NCBI GenBank assembly: GCA_016946835.1
Contig: JACVTC010000072.1
Location: 331,001-395,000 of the forward strand
DNA: 64,000 nt
Reading direction: 5' to 3'
DNA from: Neocallimastix lanati (nom. inval.)
Taxonomy: Eukaryota; Neocallimastigomycota; Neocallimastigomycetes; Neocallimastigales; Neocallimastigaceae
Each line of letters starts with the position of its first letter. The stretch's first letter is position 1. The position numbers and the translations under genes are program-made. Positions 1 to 12,836 of this stretch are shown piece by piece. The notes below the pieces were generated by a model. That model saw nothing but the letters and a program-made list of their open reading frames with translations, was not told the origin of the DNA and did not search any database.

Positions 1-1215
1 ATAGTTCAAAATCTCTTGATGAGAAAATAAATGCTTTAGATGAATTAGAAATGGTACTTAACAATATATATATAATATAATCATTTGTATAAAGTATTTA
101 TAATTAGAAATAATTGAAATATATATCGTTAATTCGTATATAATGCTAATTCTTTTTATTATTTTTTATAATATAATTATTATTTCATTATATAGCTTGT
201 TGAACAAATTGATAATGCAAACAGTATGAATATATAATTATTATCATATATATATATATCTTTAAATTATTCGAAATAATAACAAATATATATGTTTATT
301 ATTATTATATATAAATATTTAGATTTAAGACCTTTAAAATTATGGCCAGTGCTTCTTGATGTTTTTACTTCAACTACTGAACCAGAAATTAAAATGTATA
401 TTGCATGGATTTTTGGAACAAGTGTTCAAAATAATGAAACTGCTCAAAAAGATGTAAGTATAAATATTTTAAATGAAATTAAAGTTATTATTAATATAAG
501 AAGGAGTATATTTAATATATATATATATTTTTTTTATTTTTATATTTATATTTTATTATATGAAAATAATAGTTTATTGATAATGGTGTTCTTCAACCAG
601 TACTTAATTCATTAGTTAATGACAAAGATACAAGCGTTTTAAAGAAAGTTATTTATTGTTTATCAGGATTTTTGAAACATAATTCTTCAGGATTAAAAAC
701 ATTTGAAACTTTAAATGGGTATGAAAAATTAATTAATACATTTGAAAATAAAAAAGAAGATCCAATAATTCAAAGTAGAATATTATGGTTATTAAGAAGC
801 TTATTATTAGAAGAAAATGAAGAAATTAAAGTTAGTGTTGGTGAATATTTATTAAAAACTTCAATCTTTGAAAATGTTATAGAAGTATTATCAACTGCTG
901 ATTTTAATGCTGAATTATTTGAAAAGGTATGTCTTTATTATTATTATATTTAAATATGTTTTGCAATTTGTAATATATTTAATTCAAATATGTTATTAAT
1001 TTTTATCCTCATTATTTTTATATTTTACTTATATATATATATAGTCTATTCAATTCTTAGAAACATACATAACAAGAGTTCCAAAAATAAAAACTACAGA
1101 TTCATATTCAAAAATTAAGAACCAAGAAATGCAATTAAGAATCATAGATTTATCAAATAAGAATGATTCAAAATATATTATTAAAGAATTAAAACAATTA
1201 AAACAATCTATTTAA
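1..1215 (+). CDS. FES1: Fes1/HspBP1-type Hsp70 nucleotide-exchange factor, 3' part
   Basis: The 5' end lies outside the window. Exons read by eye: to 53, 196-223, 323-453, 573-926 and 1045-1215 (stop TAA 1213-1215); all four introns are GT-AG and keep phase. The first visible exon may itself begin just after the AG at 3-4. The joined protein has the Fes1/HspBP1 armadillo pattern: LDELEM-LVEQIDNANN, then LWPVLLDVF, then IFGTSVQNNETAQKDF, then further helical repeats. Known role of the family: cytosolic exchange factor that releases ADP from Hsp70 and helps clear misfolded proteins. The C-terminal Lys/Gln-rich helix is shorter and less conserved. The spacing IFGTSVQNN fits Fes1 better than a generic armadillo protein. 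The ER paralogue Sil1 is the main alternative; the N-terminus, which would show any signal peptide, is not visible. Confidence 0.8.
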
Positions 1216-2406
<1,191 letters not shown>

Positions 2407-4452
2407 ATGGTATGATGAATATAATAAATTAAATAGAATATACGCGGAATTGAAATTGAAATATATTTAAATGAAATGATGAAGTTCTAATTTGGAATGA
2501 ATAAAAATGTAGATGAAAAATTTTACACATCTAAATTCAAAGTGACTGACTTTTTTTTTTTCTTCTTTTAATCATATATATTTTATTATTTATAACATAA
2601 ATTTAAATAATATATATAATAAACGGTATAAATAAAATTAAAGAGTAATTTTGTTCTTTTTGAATGTGCCTCGGGTTATGCTCTTTTTGAGCGTATCATG
2701 AGTGAGGATATTGGTCAAGAATTAGAAGAAGTTCAACAAGCTGTTCTTGATCTTTCTAAATTTGGAAAAATGATTTCATTAAAATCTTTTATTCCATTCA
2801 AATCTGCAACTAATGCTTTAGAAAATATGAACGATATTTCTGAAGGTAGAAATTTAATTTGAACAATATTATGAAGTTAAAACATAACATCTTATTTTAA
2901 TAATAAATTTATATATATATATATTTAAAAAAAAAAGGAAAGAAAAAGAAAAATAGATAGTAAAAAATATTTCAAAATTATTTTAATAATATTATATAAA
3001 TTATATGACGAATAAAATAAATTAAACATAGGTATTTGTAGTGATGATCTTAAGTCATTCCTTGAATTAAATTTACCAAAATCTTCTAAGAAGTCAAAAG
3101 TTGTTTTAGGTGTATCAGAAAAGAATCTTGCTGGTACTATTAAGGAAGCTGTAGGTGTTGAATGTGAAAGTAACAGTGTTGTTTCAGAATTCATTCGTGG
3201 TATAAGATTACATTTCGATAAATTAATTAAACAATTTAAGGAAGGTGATATTGAAAAGGCTCAACTTGGTCTTGGTCACAGTTATTCACGTGCTAAGGTT
3301 AAGTTTAATGTTAACCGTGTAGATAACATGATTATTCAAGCTATTTCTTTACTTGATCAATTAGATAAAGATATTAATACATTTGCAATGAGATGTCGGT
3401 AAGTACATAAATTATTTTAAGTTAATTCATAATTCAAAATTTTATAATTATTAAATTTAGAAACATGTTATTGTTATTAATTCAATAATTATGAATACTT
3501 AATACATTTATATTATTGTTATTATATTTATTATTTATTTAATAATAGTGAATGGTATTCATGGCACTTCCCAGAACTTGGAAAAATTGTTGCTGATCAC
3601 GCACAATATGCTAAGCTTGCTAAAATTATTAAGAATAAGAGTAATATTACACCAGAAATTGCCAATCAAATTGAAGAAATTTTAGGTGATTCTATTAAGA
3701 CTAAACAAGTTATTGATGCTGCTAATGCTTCTATGGGTACTGATATTTCTGAAATTGATGTTTTAAATATTGAAAGTTTCGCTACAAGAGTTATTGCTTT
3801 AACTGATTACCGTAAAAGATTATATGAATACTTAGTTAATAAAATGCACAATGTTGCTCCAAATCTTTCTTCTCTTATTGGTGAAGTTGTTGGTGCTCGT
3901 CTTATTTCTCATGCAGGTAGTTTAACTAATCTCTCTAAATATCCAGCTTCTACTGTTCAAATTTTAGGTGCTGAGAAGGCTTTATTCAGAGCTCTTAAGA
4001 CTAAGGGTAACACTCCAAAGTATGGTTTAATCTTCCATTCATCTTTCATTGGTCGTGCTGGTGCTAAGAATAAGGGTAGAATTTCTCGTTTCTTAGCTAA
4101 TAAATGTTCTATTGCATCCCGTATTGATTGTTTCATGGATGTTCCAACTAACAAGTTTGGTGAAGCTATGAGAGAACAAGTTGAAGAAAGATTAAAGTTC
4201 TATGAATCTGGTGAAGCTCCAAGACGTAATGCTGATGTTATGGATAGCGTTATGAAAGATATTAATGCTGAAGAAGATGATGTTGAAGAAGAAAAGGTAG
4301 TCACTAAGAAGAGAAAGGCTGATGATGAAGAAGAAAAGAAGTCTAAGAAGCAAAAGAAGGATAAGAAGGAAAAGAAAGAAAAGAAGGAAAAGAAAGACAA
4401 AAAAGATAAGAAAAGCAAAAAGGAAAAGAAAGAAAAGAAAGAAAAGAAGTAA
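2407..4452 (+). CDS. NOP56: NOP56, box C/D snoRNP core protein
   Basis: Exons: 2644-2845, 3032-3398 and 3549-4452 (stop TAA 4450-4452); GT-AG introns keep phase. The N-terminal [14 protein letters not shown] is typical of Nop56. The Nop domain contains [20 protein letters not shown] and later GSLTNLAKYP-like and [16 protein letters not shown] segments. The tail from about 4290 is a Lys/Glu/Asp-rich KKE/KKD tract, usual for Nop56/Nop58. Known role: scaffold of box C/D snoRNPs, with Nop58, fibrillarin and Snu13, in 2'-O-methylation of rRNA. The start is uncertain: the frame is closed upstream of 2644 without an ATG. The ATG at 2407-2409 is followed at once by the good donor GTATGA, so an initial exon of only ATG joined at 2644 (giving MSNFVLFE) is proposed. 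Nop58 is less likely because of the [14 protein letters not shown] segment and the overall match to Nop56. Confidence 0.9.
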
Positions 4453-5210
4453 ATTAGTTAGATTCTAATAAGAAAAAGATATTGAATTAATACAAGGAAA
4501 TAATAATTATTTTAAACCATAATTTATTAATGAATTTTTTATTTAAAATCTTTTTATTTTATATCAAATTAGATATTTTTTTATACATTTATAAATTAAT
4601 TATTTAAAAAAATGATATTATAGGAGTAATTTATAATAATAATTCCTTTTTTTTTTTTTTTTTTAATAATATTTTATTCTCCATCCGTTTTCATTTTTTT
4701 TATATATTATTTATTTTTAAAAATTTTTATATATTACAATTTTCCTTTTTTATTATTATTTTTTTTTATGTTTATTATAAAAAATAAAATAAAAAAAAAA
4801 AAAAATAAAAATAAAATAAAAATAAAAATAAAAAAGGAGAAAAGAAATATTTTAAAAAATAATTTTTTATTACTTTTTTTTTTTATATATATTACGTTGC
4901 TAAGTAAGAAAGAGCTCTTATTTATCAGATTAAAAAAAATCAATAGAAAAAAAATGTATTAAAAAATTTAATTTATTTTAATAAATATTATTTAATTTTC
5001 CATATTATTAAAATATATCTTTATTTTATTGTTTATTTTATTTTTATTTTTTTTGTTTTTTGTTTTCGTTTTTATTTTTGATTTTAAAATAGTGTTGACA
5101 TGAACTATTTATAAAAAAAAAAAAAAATTAAATGTATTTTATGTTTTTTTTTATAAAAGAAAGTATGTATATTTTATTAAGAAATAAAATATATAATTAA
5201 TGAAAATTAA

Positions 5211-5249
<39 letters not shown>

Positions 5250-5529
5250 TTTAATATAAATAAATAATTACAATATGAAATTATGAATTAGTTATTAAAT
5301 TTATCATCAATATAAATTCTTTATAAAAAATTTTTTTATATAATTTCTAAATATTGTCCAATGTCAAATAATAATGTATGCACTGTTGTCACAGACATGA
5401 TAGAAGAGATTCAGATATTATTGATTTAAAATTATAAAAAGGAATGGGAAGTTTTGTTTAAGAACCAAATCATTACTGAGGATTATTCAAAAACACTATT
5501 TTTGGTGTGATCTGCTAGCTCTCTTTGTA
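4453..5529. other. AT-rich spacer downstream of NOP56
   Basis: Homopolymer runs, an (ATT)n stretch near 5210-5250, and a less AT-biased stretch from about 5360 leading into the dispersed repeat. No gene recognised. Confidence 0.6.
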
Positions 5530-5945
5530 GAAATTATGCCTAGGACTAGTACTCGTCAAAGAGTTACTATTTCGATGGTAAAAACGCAAACTAACCAGGA
5601 GCGTCATCGCTGAAAATGTAATAAAACAGGCTAGCATGACCCAATACCTTTGAAGGAGAAGTCCATAATTTCTTTCAAATTAAACCCTAATTCGGAATAA
5701 GTAATATGGAGGTGAAGTTTGTTGCCTATGAACTTTATTCCAATTTTATTTATATGCTTTATTTTTGAATATTACTATTTATTTCATATTATTATTTAAA
5801 TTATTATTATGTTCTAATTGGACAAATAATATTTATTTTTTTTTATTAATTCAGTGTTTTTTTAAAATAAAAAAAAAAAAAAATATTCATGTAATTAATA
5901 AACGAATAAATAAATAAAGATTAAAGTTTGCAATAATTGAGTCTG
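5530..5945. repeat. Dispersed repeat, copy A (partner at 19205-19745)
   Basis: This stretch aligns collinearly, with substitutions and poly-A/T length changes, to 19205-19745. Shared landmarks in order: GTCAAAG, TCGCTGAAAATGT (ACGCTGAAAATGT in the other copy), AGGCTAG, CCCAAT, TGAAGGA, AAACCCTAAT, TTGCCTATGAA, TTATGTTCT-ATTGGACAAATAAT and ATTCATG near the end. No intact reading frame and no clear tRNA-type A/B boxes seen. Family unknown; it may be an old short interspersed element or the untranslated part of a larger transposon. Confidence 0.8.
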
Positions 5946-6118
5946 TAAAAAAAAAATTATGTATATATATATATATATATATGTACAAGGGCAGCAATAA
6001 AAAATTAAATAATGAAGATAACCGTTCTTTTACCTTCCTTTTAATATTAATAAATATATAATAATATTCAATCGATAATTTATTATTATTTATATGAGGT
6101 AAAACTAAAATAAAATAT

Positions 6119-6173
<55 letters not shown>

Positions 6174-6547
6174 AACAAGTAAAATTATATATATATAAAA
6201 GTGTGAAACTATTATTAAAAGATGAGGAGATTAACTATTCGAACATATTTTATTTTGATTCTGTAATTTTTGTATTAAAGTATTATTGCTATCAAACCAA
6301 TGGATCATTTTTAAAGATGCTCCATAAAATTGATAACATTAATAATATGTAGAATTTTAATTATTCAATTGTATTAAAAAAAAAAAGTTTTATACTATAT
6401 TTTTATATTTTTTTTTGTTTAAATTTAATCAAAGTCTACCATATATATATTTTATTAATTAATTAATTATATTATATTATATTATTATTATTATTATTAT
6501 TATTATTTTTAAAAAAGAAAATAACCCAACAATTATTTTCAAATCAA

Positions 6548-6591
<44 letters not shown>

Positions 6592-7413
6592 AAGAAAAGT
6601 ATTATTATATATATAATTGAATATTTTAAATTTTAAAATTATGCATTAAATATAAAACAAATATATGTATCTATAATTTATTAATTTTGTTTTTATTTTT
6701 GTTTTATTTTTATTATTATTTTTTTTTTTTACAGAAAATTTTAATTTTATTAAAATAAAATTATATGATAATTTAATATAAATTGCTATTATTTGTTTTC
6801 ATTTCATTTTATTTTTAAAGAAAAGGAAAATGCATTAAGGTCTTTTTTTTTTTTTAATTAGTTAATTAAATATAAATAATATTTTTCATTATTACAAATA
6901 TCCTTTGGTTGGTTGTGATAAAAATGAAAAATAAAAGCTTCTTTTATTAATTGTTTTTATTTTATTTTATTTTATTTTTATTTTTATTTTTATTTTTTTT
7001 TTTAAGAAAAGAAAAAAGTATAAGTGTCTTTTATTATTATTATTTTTTTTAATTAAACAAAAAAATAATTTTCATCATTAAAATAACTATTGGTCATGAT
7101 AAAAATGAAAAATGAAAGAATATTAATACTTAAATTTCTCATGTATATATCGTTTCAAATAACTATTTTATTTTAATGAATTTTATTATTTTAATATATA
7201 TGATTATTTGACGGATAAGTACAATGCATTTTTTTTTGATAAAATGTTTAAAAAGAGATGTTTTAATTTATATTCACATTTAAAGTTTCATTGGTTGAAC
7301 ACCAGTAATTTTTTCCGTTTCATTCCTTTATATAATAATTTTTTATAAATTTATATGAATATAATTTAATAAATTATGAGTAAGATAACAATAATAGTAA
7401 TAATAATAAAAAG
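5946..7413. other. AT-rich spacer
   Basis: Poly-T run about 6121-6167, poly-A run about 6552-6589, (ATT)n about 6478-6507 and TTTTA-type simple repeat about 6958-7000. Two similar blocks near 6895-6935 and 7063-7115 (both with GGT..TGATAAAAATGAAAAAT and AAAG) look like a short local duplication. No gene seen. Confidence 0.6.
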
Positions 7414-7834
7414 TTATTTCTTTTTATAAATAAAATTTTTATAATACATTAATTGGGTGTAGAAATCATCTTCATTAACATCATCTTCCCAAGTATCTTG
7501 CCATTGATGTTCAACTTTAACATCTTCCCATTCTTTATTATATAAAGATTTATAATTTTGAATTTTTTAATAAAAAAAAATATTAAAATTTTAAAAAAAA
7601 AGTTGATCAATAAAATATATATATATTTTTTACTATATGCATTAATATATGAATATTTTTTATATAAAATAAAAAAATATTTTTTTAAATTATTTAAAAT
7701 AATATGTTAATAAATATACCATCAGCTGGGAAATCTTCAAATTCATCATCATCTTCTAAGACATTAACTTTCTTTTCAACTGTTTTTTCATCTTTTTGAG
7801 GAGTAGTTTCTTTCTTATCTTGTGGTTCTGCCAT
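7414..7834 (-). CDS. SEM1: SEM1/DSS1 proteasome-lid subunit
   Basis: Two exons on the minus strand, 7834-7720 and 7532-7414 (stop TAA), joined in phase across a GT-AG intron; 77 residues. The N-terminus MAEPQDKKE is followed by a Lys/Thr-rich segment. Then come the two acidic/aromatic blocks that define the family: EDDDEFEDFPADEWEDV and WQDTWEDDVNEDDF. Known role: small disordered acidic protein of the 19S proteasome lid, also found in TREX-2 and with BRCA2-type proteins, where the acidic Trp/Phe motifs make contact. Oddity: after DDF the C-terminus reads YTQLM then a short Tyr/Lys stretch, not the usual basic helix. There may be a further exon via a donor after codon TTA (GTATTA), so the last about 13 residues are less certain. 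Confidence 0.85.
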
Positions 7835-8324
7835 TTTGGTTATTATTTATATATTAAGCTAAAATAATAACAAATATAAATTTTATAATTTACAATGAAT
7901 AATTATAATCAATATTTTTTATTATTTTGTAATTAATTACTGTAATTTTAAATTAAATTTATTTTCTTATTCTTTAATTAATAATAGTTTTAAAAAATTC
8001 AAAATTAACTATTATTAATTAATTATATTCTTTACCTTTAAAAATATTATTTTTTAATAAAGAAAAATATAAATTTTATAAGAATGAAATTTTTATGTTC
8101 CAAAAATATTAATAATAAAAAAAAATTTTTATATTATATATATAAAATTTTAATTAATGTTATTAATTAATTATAATGACATTAAAAAAATGTATTATAC
8201 ATTTTGTATTTATTATAATATATTTATTAAATTTTTTATTTAATAAACAAATTAATATTGAATAATAAGAAAAAATTTATATAAAAGAAGAAAATAAAAA
8301 TTTTAGTGAAAAATAAATAAATAA

Positions 8325-8357
<33 letters not shown>

Positions 8358-8797
8358 ATTTGATTATATAATAAATAAATAAATATAATATAATAAAATA
8401 AATAATAATAATAATTTTTAAATTAATCTATTATTATTTTTAAAATTTGAAAATATTCCTTTTTATTATATTTAGAATTATTTAACAGATTTATTATATT
8501 CAATCATATTAAAAATTGAATTGTAACAATTTAATTTTTTAAAAAATAATAAGAATTATTATAATTATGATACAAATATTATTTATTTATTTATTTATTC
8601 ATTTAATTCTATTAGTTAATTATATACAATTATATTTTTTTTAGTAAGTTTTTAATACTTATATAAGATATATAAGAGAGTATCATATATATATATGAAA
8701 AATGATACTTAATAGATTTCCATTACACTATTTCTAATATTAAAGCTTTATTTTTTTTTTTTTCAGTAACAATAATTAATATTAATAATTATATTTT
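7835..8797. other. AT-rich spacer between SEM1 and the TPR gene
   Basis: Includes a poly-A run near 8326-8355 and ATTT repeats near 8582-8600. It should hold the SEM1 promoter; no specific element recognised. Confidence 0.6.
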
Positions 8798-9211
8798 TTA
8801 GAAGGTTTTGTGTTTTTCTTCTTCTTCAATTGTTAATTCAACAATAAGTTGCCAATCTTCTGAATATCCATCTATATATTACAAATTTTATTATTAAAAT
8901 TATAATTATAATTTATTAATTTATATATATTTACAATATTTATTAATTATAAAAAGATGTAATGAGTATAATAATCTTCATTAGCTATATATTATTATAT
9001 ATTTCAATAATTTTTATACTTTTTAAAAAATAATGACTTTAATTACATTCTATACTACTTTTAAATTCCGAAAGAGCATTTTCAACTTCACCAAGATTTA
9101 AATAACAATAACCCATTAAATGATGTCCTGGTGCAGAATTATTGGAAACTGTTATCTTTAAATCATATATTTAGATATTATTAAAAAAAAAAAATTTTTT
9201 TTATAAGTTAA

Positions 9212-9243
<32 letters not shown>

Positions 9244-9774
9244 CTTTTGAATAATTAGTTGATAAAAATATTATATTAAAATAATTACATATTCTTTTAG
9301 ACATAAAATTGAACGTGAATAGGAACCTAATTGGTATAAATCTTTTGCTGCCTTTTTTTATTTTATTTTATATTTTATTAATCAAGATAAAGATAGAAAT
9401 TATTAACAAATAAATTTAATAAAATAATATATAATAAATTTTAATATTATATTATGAATAGTTAGTTTTAATATGTTGATATATTTGTATATAATTATTT
9501 ATTTATTATTTACAGTATAATAGTCATTTGGTTCTGGATTTCTATTTAACTTTTTCTTGAACCAATTGATAACTTCCAACCTAGTCATACTAGGCCTTTT
9601 TTTTATATATATATATATAATATATAATAAAATCATTTTTTTTTTTTTTTTTTTTTTAATAAATAATAATATAAATTTTATTAAATATATAGATATAGAC
9701 GTAGATATAAAATTGATAAAATTTTATTATTTAAAAATGTACCTGAAAGATTCAAAATCAAAGTATTCTTTCAT
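8798..9774 (-). CDS. Small TPR protein resembling the RanBP2/Nup358 N-terminal TPR
   Basis: Five exons on the minus strand: 9774-9743, 9589-9514, 9351-9289, 9155-9047 and 8871-8798 (stop TAA), all GT-AG and in phase, giving 117 residues. Visible features: N-terminal MKEYFDFESF, a basic helix NWFKKKLNRNPEP, then two helix pairs, AAKDLYQLGSYSRSILCLKEY and GHHLMGYCYLNLGEVENALS. The second is a classic TPR (G-H--GYCY-N-G--E-AL--F). The pattern A-K-LY--G-Y--S-I-C---Y followed by a TPR resembles the start of RanBP2. The end is acidic/basic (EEEEKHKTF). No other RanBP2 domains (Ran-binding, zinc fingers) are present, so a nuclear-pore role is only a guess. A generic TPR adaptor is the alternative. 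Confidence 0.65.
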
Positions 9775-10073
9775 TTTTTGGTATTGACGACTTCAGTATT
9801 TAGAAAAATGAAATACTTTATTATAATTAATAAAATTAAAATAATATATATATATGTATATATTTTTCACTCTACTACTTCTCTATTTACTGTTTATTCT
9901 TACTATTAGATTTTTTAATATTAATTTAATTTTAATTAAAATTTAAACAATTAAAATTTTTAAAATTATCATTAAGAATCTGATATTTAATATTTTAGAA
10001 TTGTAAATAATAAAAATAAAAAACAAAATGATAACCCTTTGGCAAATTATATTAGTATTATCTCATCACTCAT

Positions 10074-10109
<36 letters not shown>

Positions 10110-10808
10110 CAAACATATTATAACAAAATATTTTTTTGAAATAATTCTTTTATTTGTCTTGAGATATTTTATTATTATTTATTATTTATTATTTATATTT
10201 ACAATCTTTTTATTATTTATACTATTAATTAGTATTATATTTGCATTTTTCATACTAGATATAATTTATTTATATTATTTACTTCAATAAATATATACTT
10301 ATACCTTATCACATCCCTCAATTCAGTTTTCATTAGAAACGAAAATTTGATTTGTAAAAATACTTATTTTAGTTCCGTTAACACATTTTGTTAATATATC
10401 AGCTAACAATTTTTTTAATGAAATGTTTTTTTTTTTTTTTCTTTTGTTTTTTTATAATCATATATATTGTATTTATTATTTTATAATTATTAAAACACTG
10501 TTATTAATGGTATAAAATTATTTAAAATTATATAATTTGTATGGTTTTTATATTCCATTGATTCATAAAATTAAAATCCTAACAAAAAAAAAAAAAAAAA
10601 AACCTTCTTTTATTAATAAATAACATTTAATAATATTTTATTTTTATTTTTATTTTTATTTTTTTTTTTTTTTTTTTTTTTGTTTATTTATTTATTAAAT
10701 ATAAATATTATTTGAAAATTATTAAAAAATCATTAAATAAAAATAGTATTAAATAAAAAAAGTATTAAATAAATTTATAGATTTTTCTAAAATATCTTAA
10801 AATAAATA
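9775..10808. other. AT-rich spacer
   Basis: Poly-A at 10077-10106, TTTTTA repeats and a poly-T at 10660-10681. The frame at 10039-10290 that reads through the poly-A is not considered coding. No gene seen. Confidence 0.6.
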
Positions 10809-12416
10809 TTAAATTCCATAAAAAGCTATTCCTTCAAAGGCCCATCCACGTTGTAATAAACTATCTCTCTCATCTAGACTTGCCGTATAGAAATGTTCAC
10901 CATCGTTATAGACTCTATAGATAGGTGTTTTACCGTCCGAATAAAACCCAATACCTTCATCTTTATAACCATATTTTGTTATAGCGAGTTGTTTTTCATC
11001 AGAACTCAGGGTAAACAAATGATCTCCATGAGGATGGCAGAGTCGATAAACTGATTTGGAAGATTTATACTTTGGGGCATACCATCCAACTCCTTCGTAC
11101 TTCCATCCTTGATGAACGATCATATTTTTCTCATCAACTGAAGTAGTGTAAAAATGTTTGTTCATTGCACTATGATAAAATCTGAAGACCTCAGTTTTAT
11201 TTCCACATTTAATAGTACTCTTAATTTCATCATAAATTTTACGTCTACTCTCATAATTACTATCATAATTTATTGCATCTAAAGTTTTTCCGTCTTCATC
11301 TTGGTGTAAAAGATTTGCTCCCTTTTCAACTAAATATTTTACAATATCTGAATATCCGTACTTTATGGAATAAAACAAGGATGTCCAACCGTTTTTATTT
11401 TCATGCTGAATATTAACATTTTTATCAATTAAATATTTGACCATTTCTAAATTTCCATTTTTTGTAGCGTAAAAAATGGGTGTGTAAGCATCTTTATCTT
11501 CATGCTCAATATCTGCATTATTTTCCACTAAATATTTTATAATATTTAAATGTTTATTCTTTGCAGCATAAAATATGGGTGTACAACCATCTTTATCTTC
11601 ATGTTCAATATCTGCATTCTTTTCTACTAAATATTTTACAATACCTATATGTTCATTCTTTATAGCATAAAATATGGGTGTACAACCATCTTTATCTTCA
11701 TGTTCAATATCTGCATTCTTTTTCACTAAATATTTTATAATACTTAAATGTTTATTCTTTATAGCATAAAATATAGGTGTACAACCATCTTCATATTCAT
11801 ATTCAATATCTGCACCCTTTTCCACTAAATATTTTATAATATTTAAATGTCCTTTTTCTATAGCATAAAATAATGGAGTCAAACCATCTTTATCTTGGTA
11901 ATCTATATCTGCACCCTTTTCCACTAAATATTTTACAATACCTATATGTTCATTCTTTATAGCATAAAATATGGGTGTACAACCATCTTTATCTTCATGT
12001 TCAATATTTGCATTCTTTTCCACTAAATATTTTATAATATTTAAATGTTTATTCTTTATAGCATAAAATATAGGTGTACAACCATCTTCATATTCATATT
12101 CAATATTTGCACCCTTTTCCACTAAATATTTTATTATACTTAAATGTCCTTTTTCTATAGCATAAAATAATGGAGTCAAACCATCTTTATCTTGGTAATC
12201 TATATCTGCACCCTTTTCCACTAAATATTTTACAATACATAAATCTCCCTTTTCTATAGCATAAAATAATGGAGTTAAACCGTCTTTATCTTCGTAATCT
12301 TTATATTCACTTTTTTCAACTAAATCTTTAATATCTTTTAAACACCCATTTTTTTTAATAGTATTGAATAATGGGATATTATTACTCTCATTTTGATTAT
12401 GAGCATCTGCTTCCAT
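10809..12416 (-). CDS. Ankyrin-repeat protein with C-terminal DUF5648-like domain
   Basis: Single-exon minus-strand gene of 535 residues; ATG at 12414-12416, stop at 10809-10811. Residues about 10-40 form a capping repeat, followed by ten full 33-residue ankyrin repeats (consensus DKDGCTPIFYAIKN-H--IIKYLVEK-ADIEHE) to about residue 375. Residues about 400-535 hold three copies of a HFYTTS-DE-type / GW-YEGVGWY-type unit: NKHFYTTSVDEK with GWKYEGVGWYA, DHLFTLSSDEK with GYKDEGIGFYS, and EHFYTASLDER with GWAFEGIAFYG. This matches the repeat seen in DUF5648 domains, known mostly at the C-termini of secreted bacterial proteins. No signal peptide or membrane segment is visible, so the protein is probably cytosolic. 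Ankyrins suggest protein binding; the function of the C-terminal part is unknown. A long poly-T tract lies just upstream of the ATG (12430-12477). Bacterial origin of the C-terminal part is inference. Confidence 0.9.
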   Translation of the reverse strand: MEADAHNQNESNNIPLFNTIKKNGCLKDIKDLVEKSEYKDYEDKDGLTPLFYAIEKGDLCIVKYLVEKGADIDYQDKDGLTPLFYAIEKGHLSIIKYLVEKGANIEYEYEDGCTPIFYAIKNKHLNIIKYLVEKNANIEHEDKDGCTPIFYAIKNEHIGIVKYLVEKGADIDYQDKDGLTPLFYAIEKGHLNIIKYLVEKGADIEYEYEDGCTPIFYAIKNKHLSIIKYLVKKNADIEHEDKDGCTPIFYAIKNEHIGIVKYLVEKNADIEHEDKDGCTPIFYAAKNKHLNIIKYLVENNADIEHEDKDAYTPIFYATKNGNLEMVKYLIDKNVNIQHENKNGWTSLFYSIKYGYSDIVKYLVEKGANLLHQDEDGKTLDAINYDSNYESRRKIYDEIKSTIKCGNKTEVFRFYHSAMNKHFYTTSVDEKNMIVHQGWKYEGVGWYAPKYKSSKSVYRLCHPHGDHLFTLSSDEKQLAITKYGYKDEGIGFYSDGKTPIYRVYNDGEHFYTASLDERDSLLQRGWAFEGIAFYGI

Positions 12417-12433
12417 TGAATTATTATTATTAT

Positions 12434-12482
<49 letters not shown>

Positions 12483-12719
12483 TAATATAAAAATTTAATT
12501 ATAATAATTTGAATTATTTTTATATCTCGTTAGTTCCATTTTACTGTTAAATAATTGGTTAGGACTATATAAAAATTTTTTATTATTTATAATTTACAAT
12601 AATTTGTTTTTAATTAAATTAATAGTTTTATTAATTAATTATGGACATAAGGACCAAATAATAATATAATATTGAAATATTTAAATAATGGAATAGTAAT
12701 AATAATATTATGATAATAA

Positions 12720-12731
12720 TAATTAATAACA

Positions 12732-12779
<48 letters not shown>

Positions 12780-12795
12780 TAATAATAATAATAAT

Positions 12796-12833
<38 letters not shown>

Positions 12834-12836
12834 TTT
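12720..12836. repeat. (AAT)n trinucleotide repeat, imperfect
   Basis: Runs of AAT interrupted by TTAAT, directly downstream (plus sense) of the poly-T before the ankyrin gene. Confidence 0.85.

Noticed and set aside
3957-4418. Minus-strand frames inside NOP56
   Set aside because: Shadows of the sense coding sequence, one from the Lys-rich tail.
4734-4962. Overlapping frames on both strands downstream of NOP56
   Set aside because: Lys/Asn/Phe low complexity from A/T runs; no start context or motif.
9557-9787. Plus-strand frame over the first TPR-gene exons
   Set aside because: Opposite strand of a gene with five consistent splice junctions; mostly poly-T.
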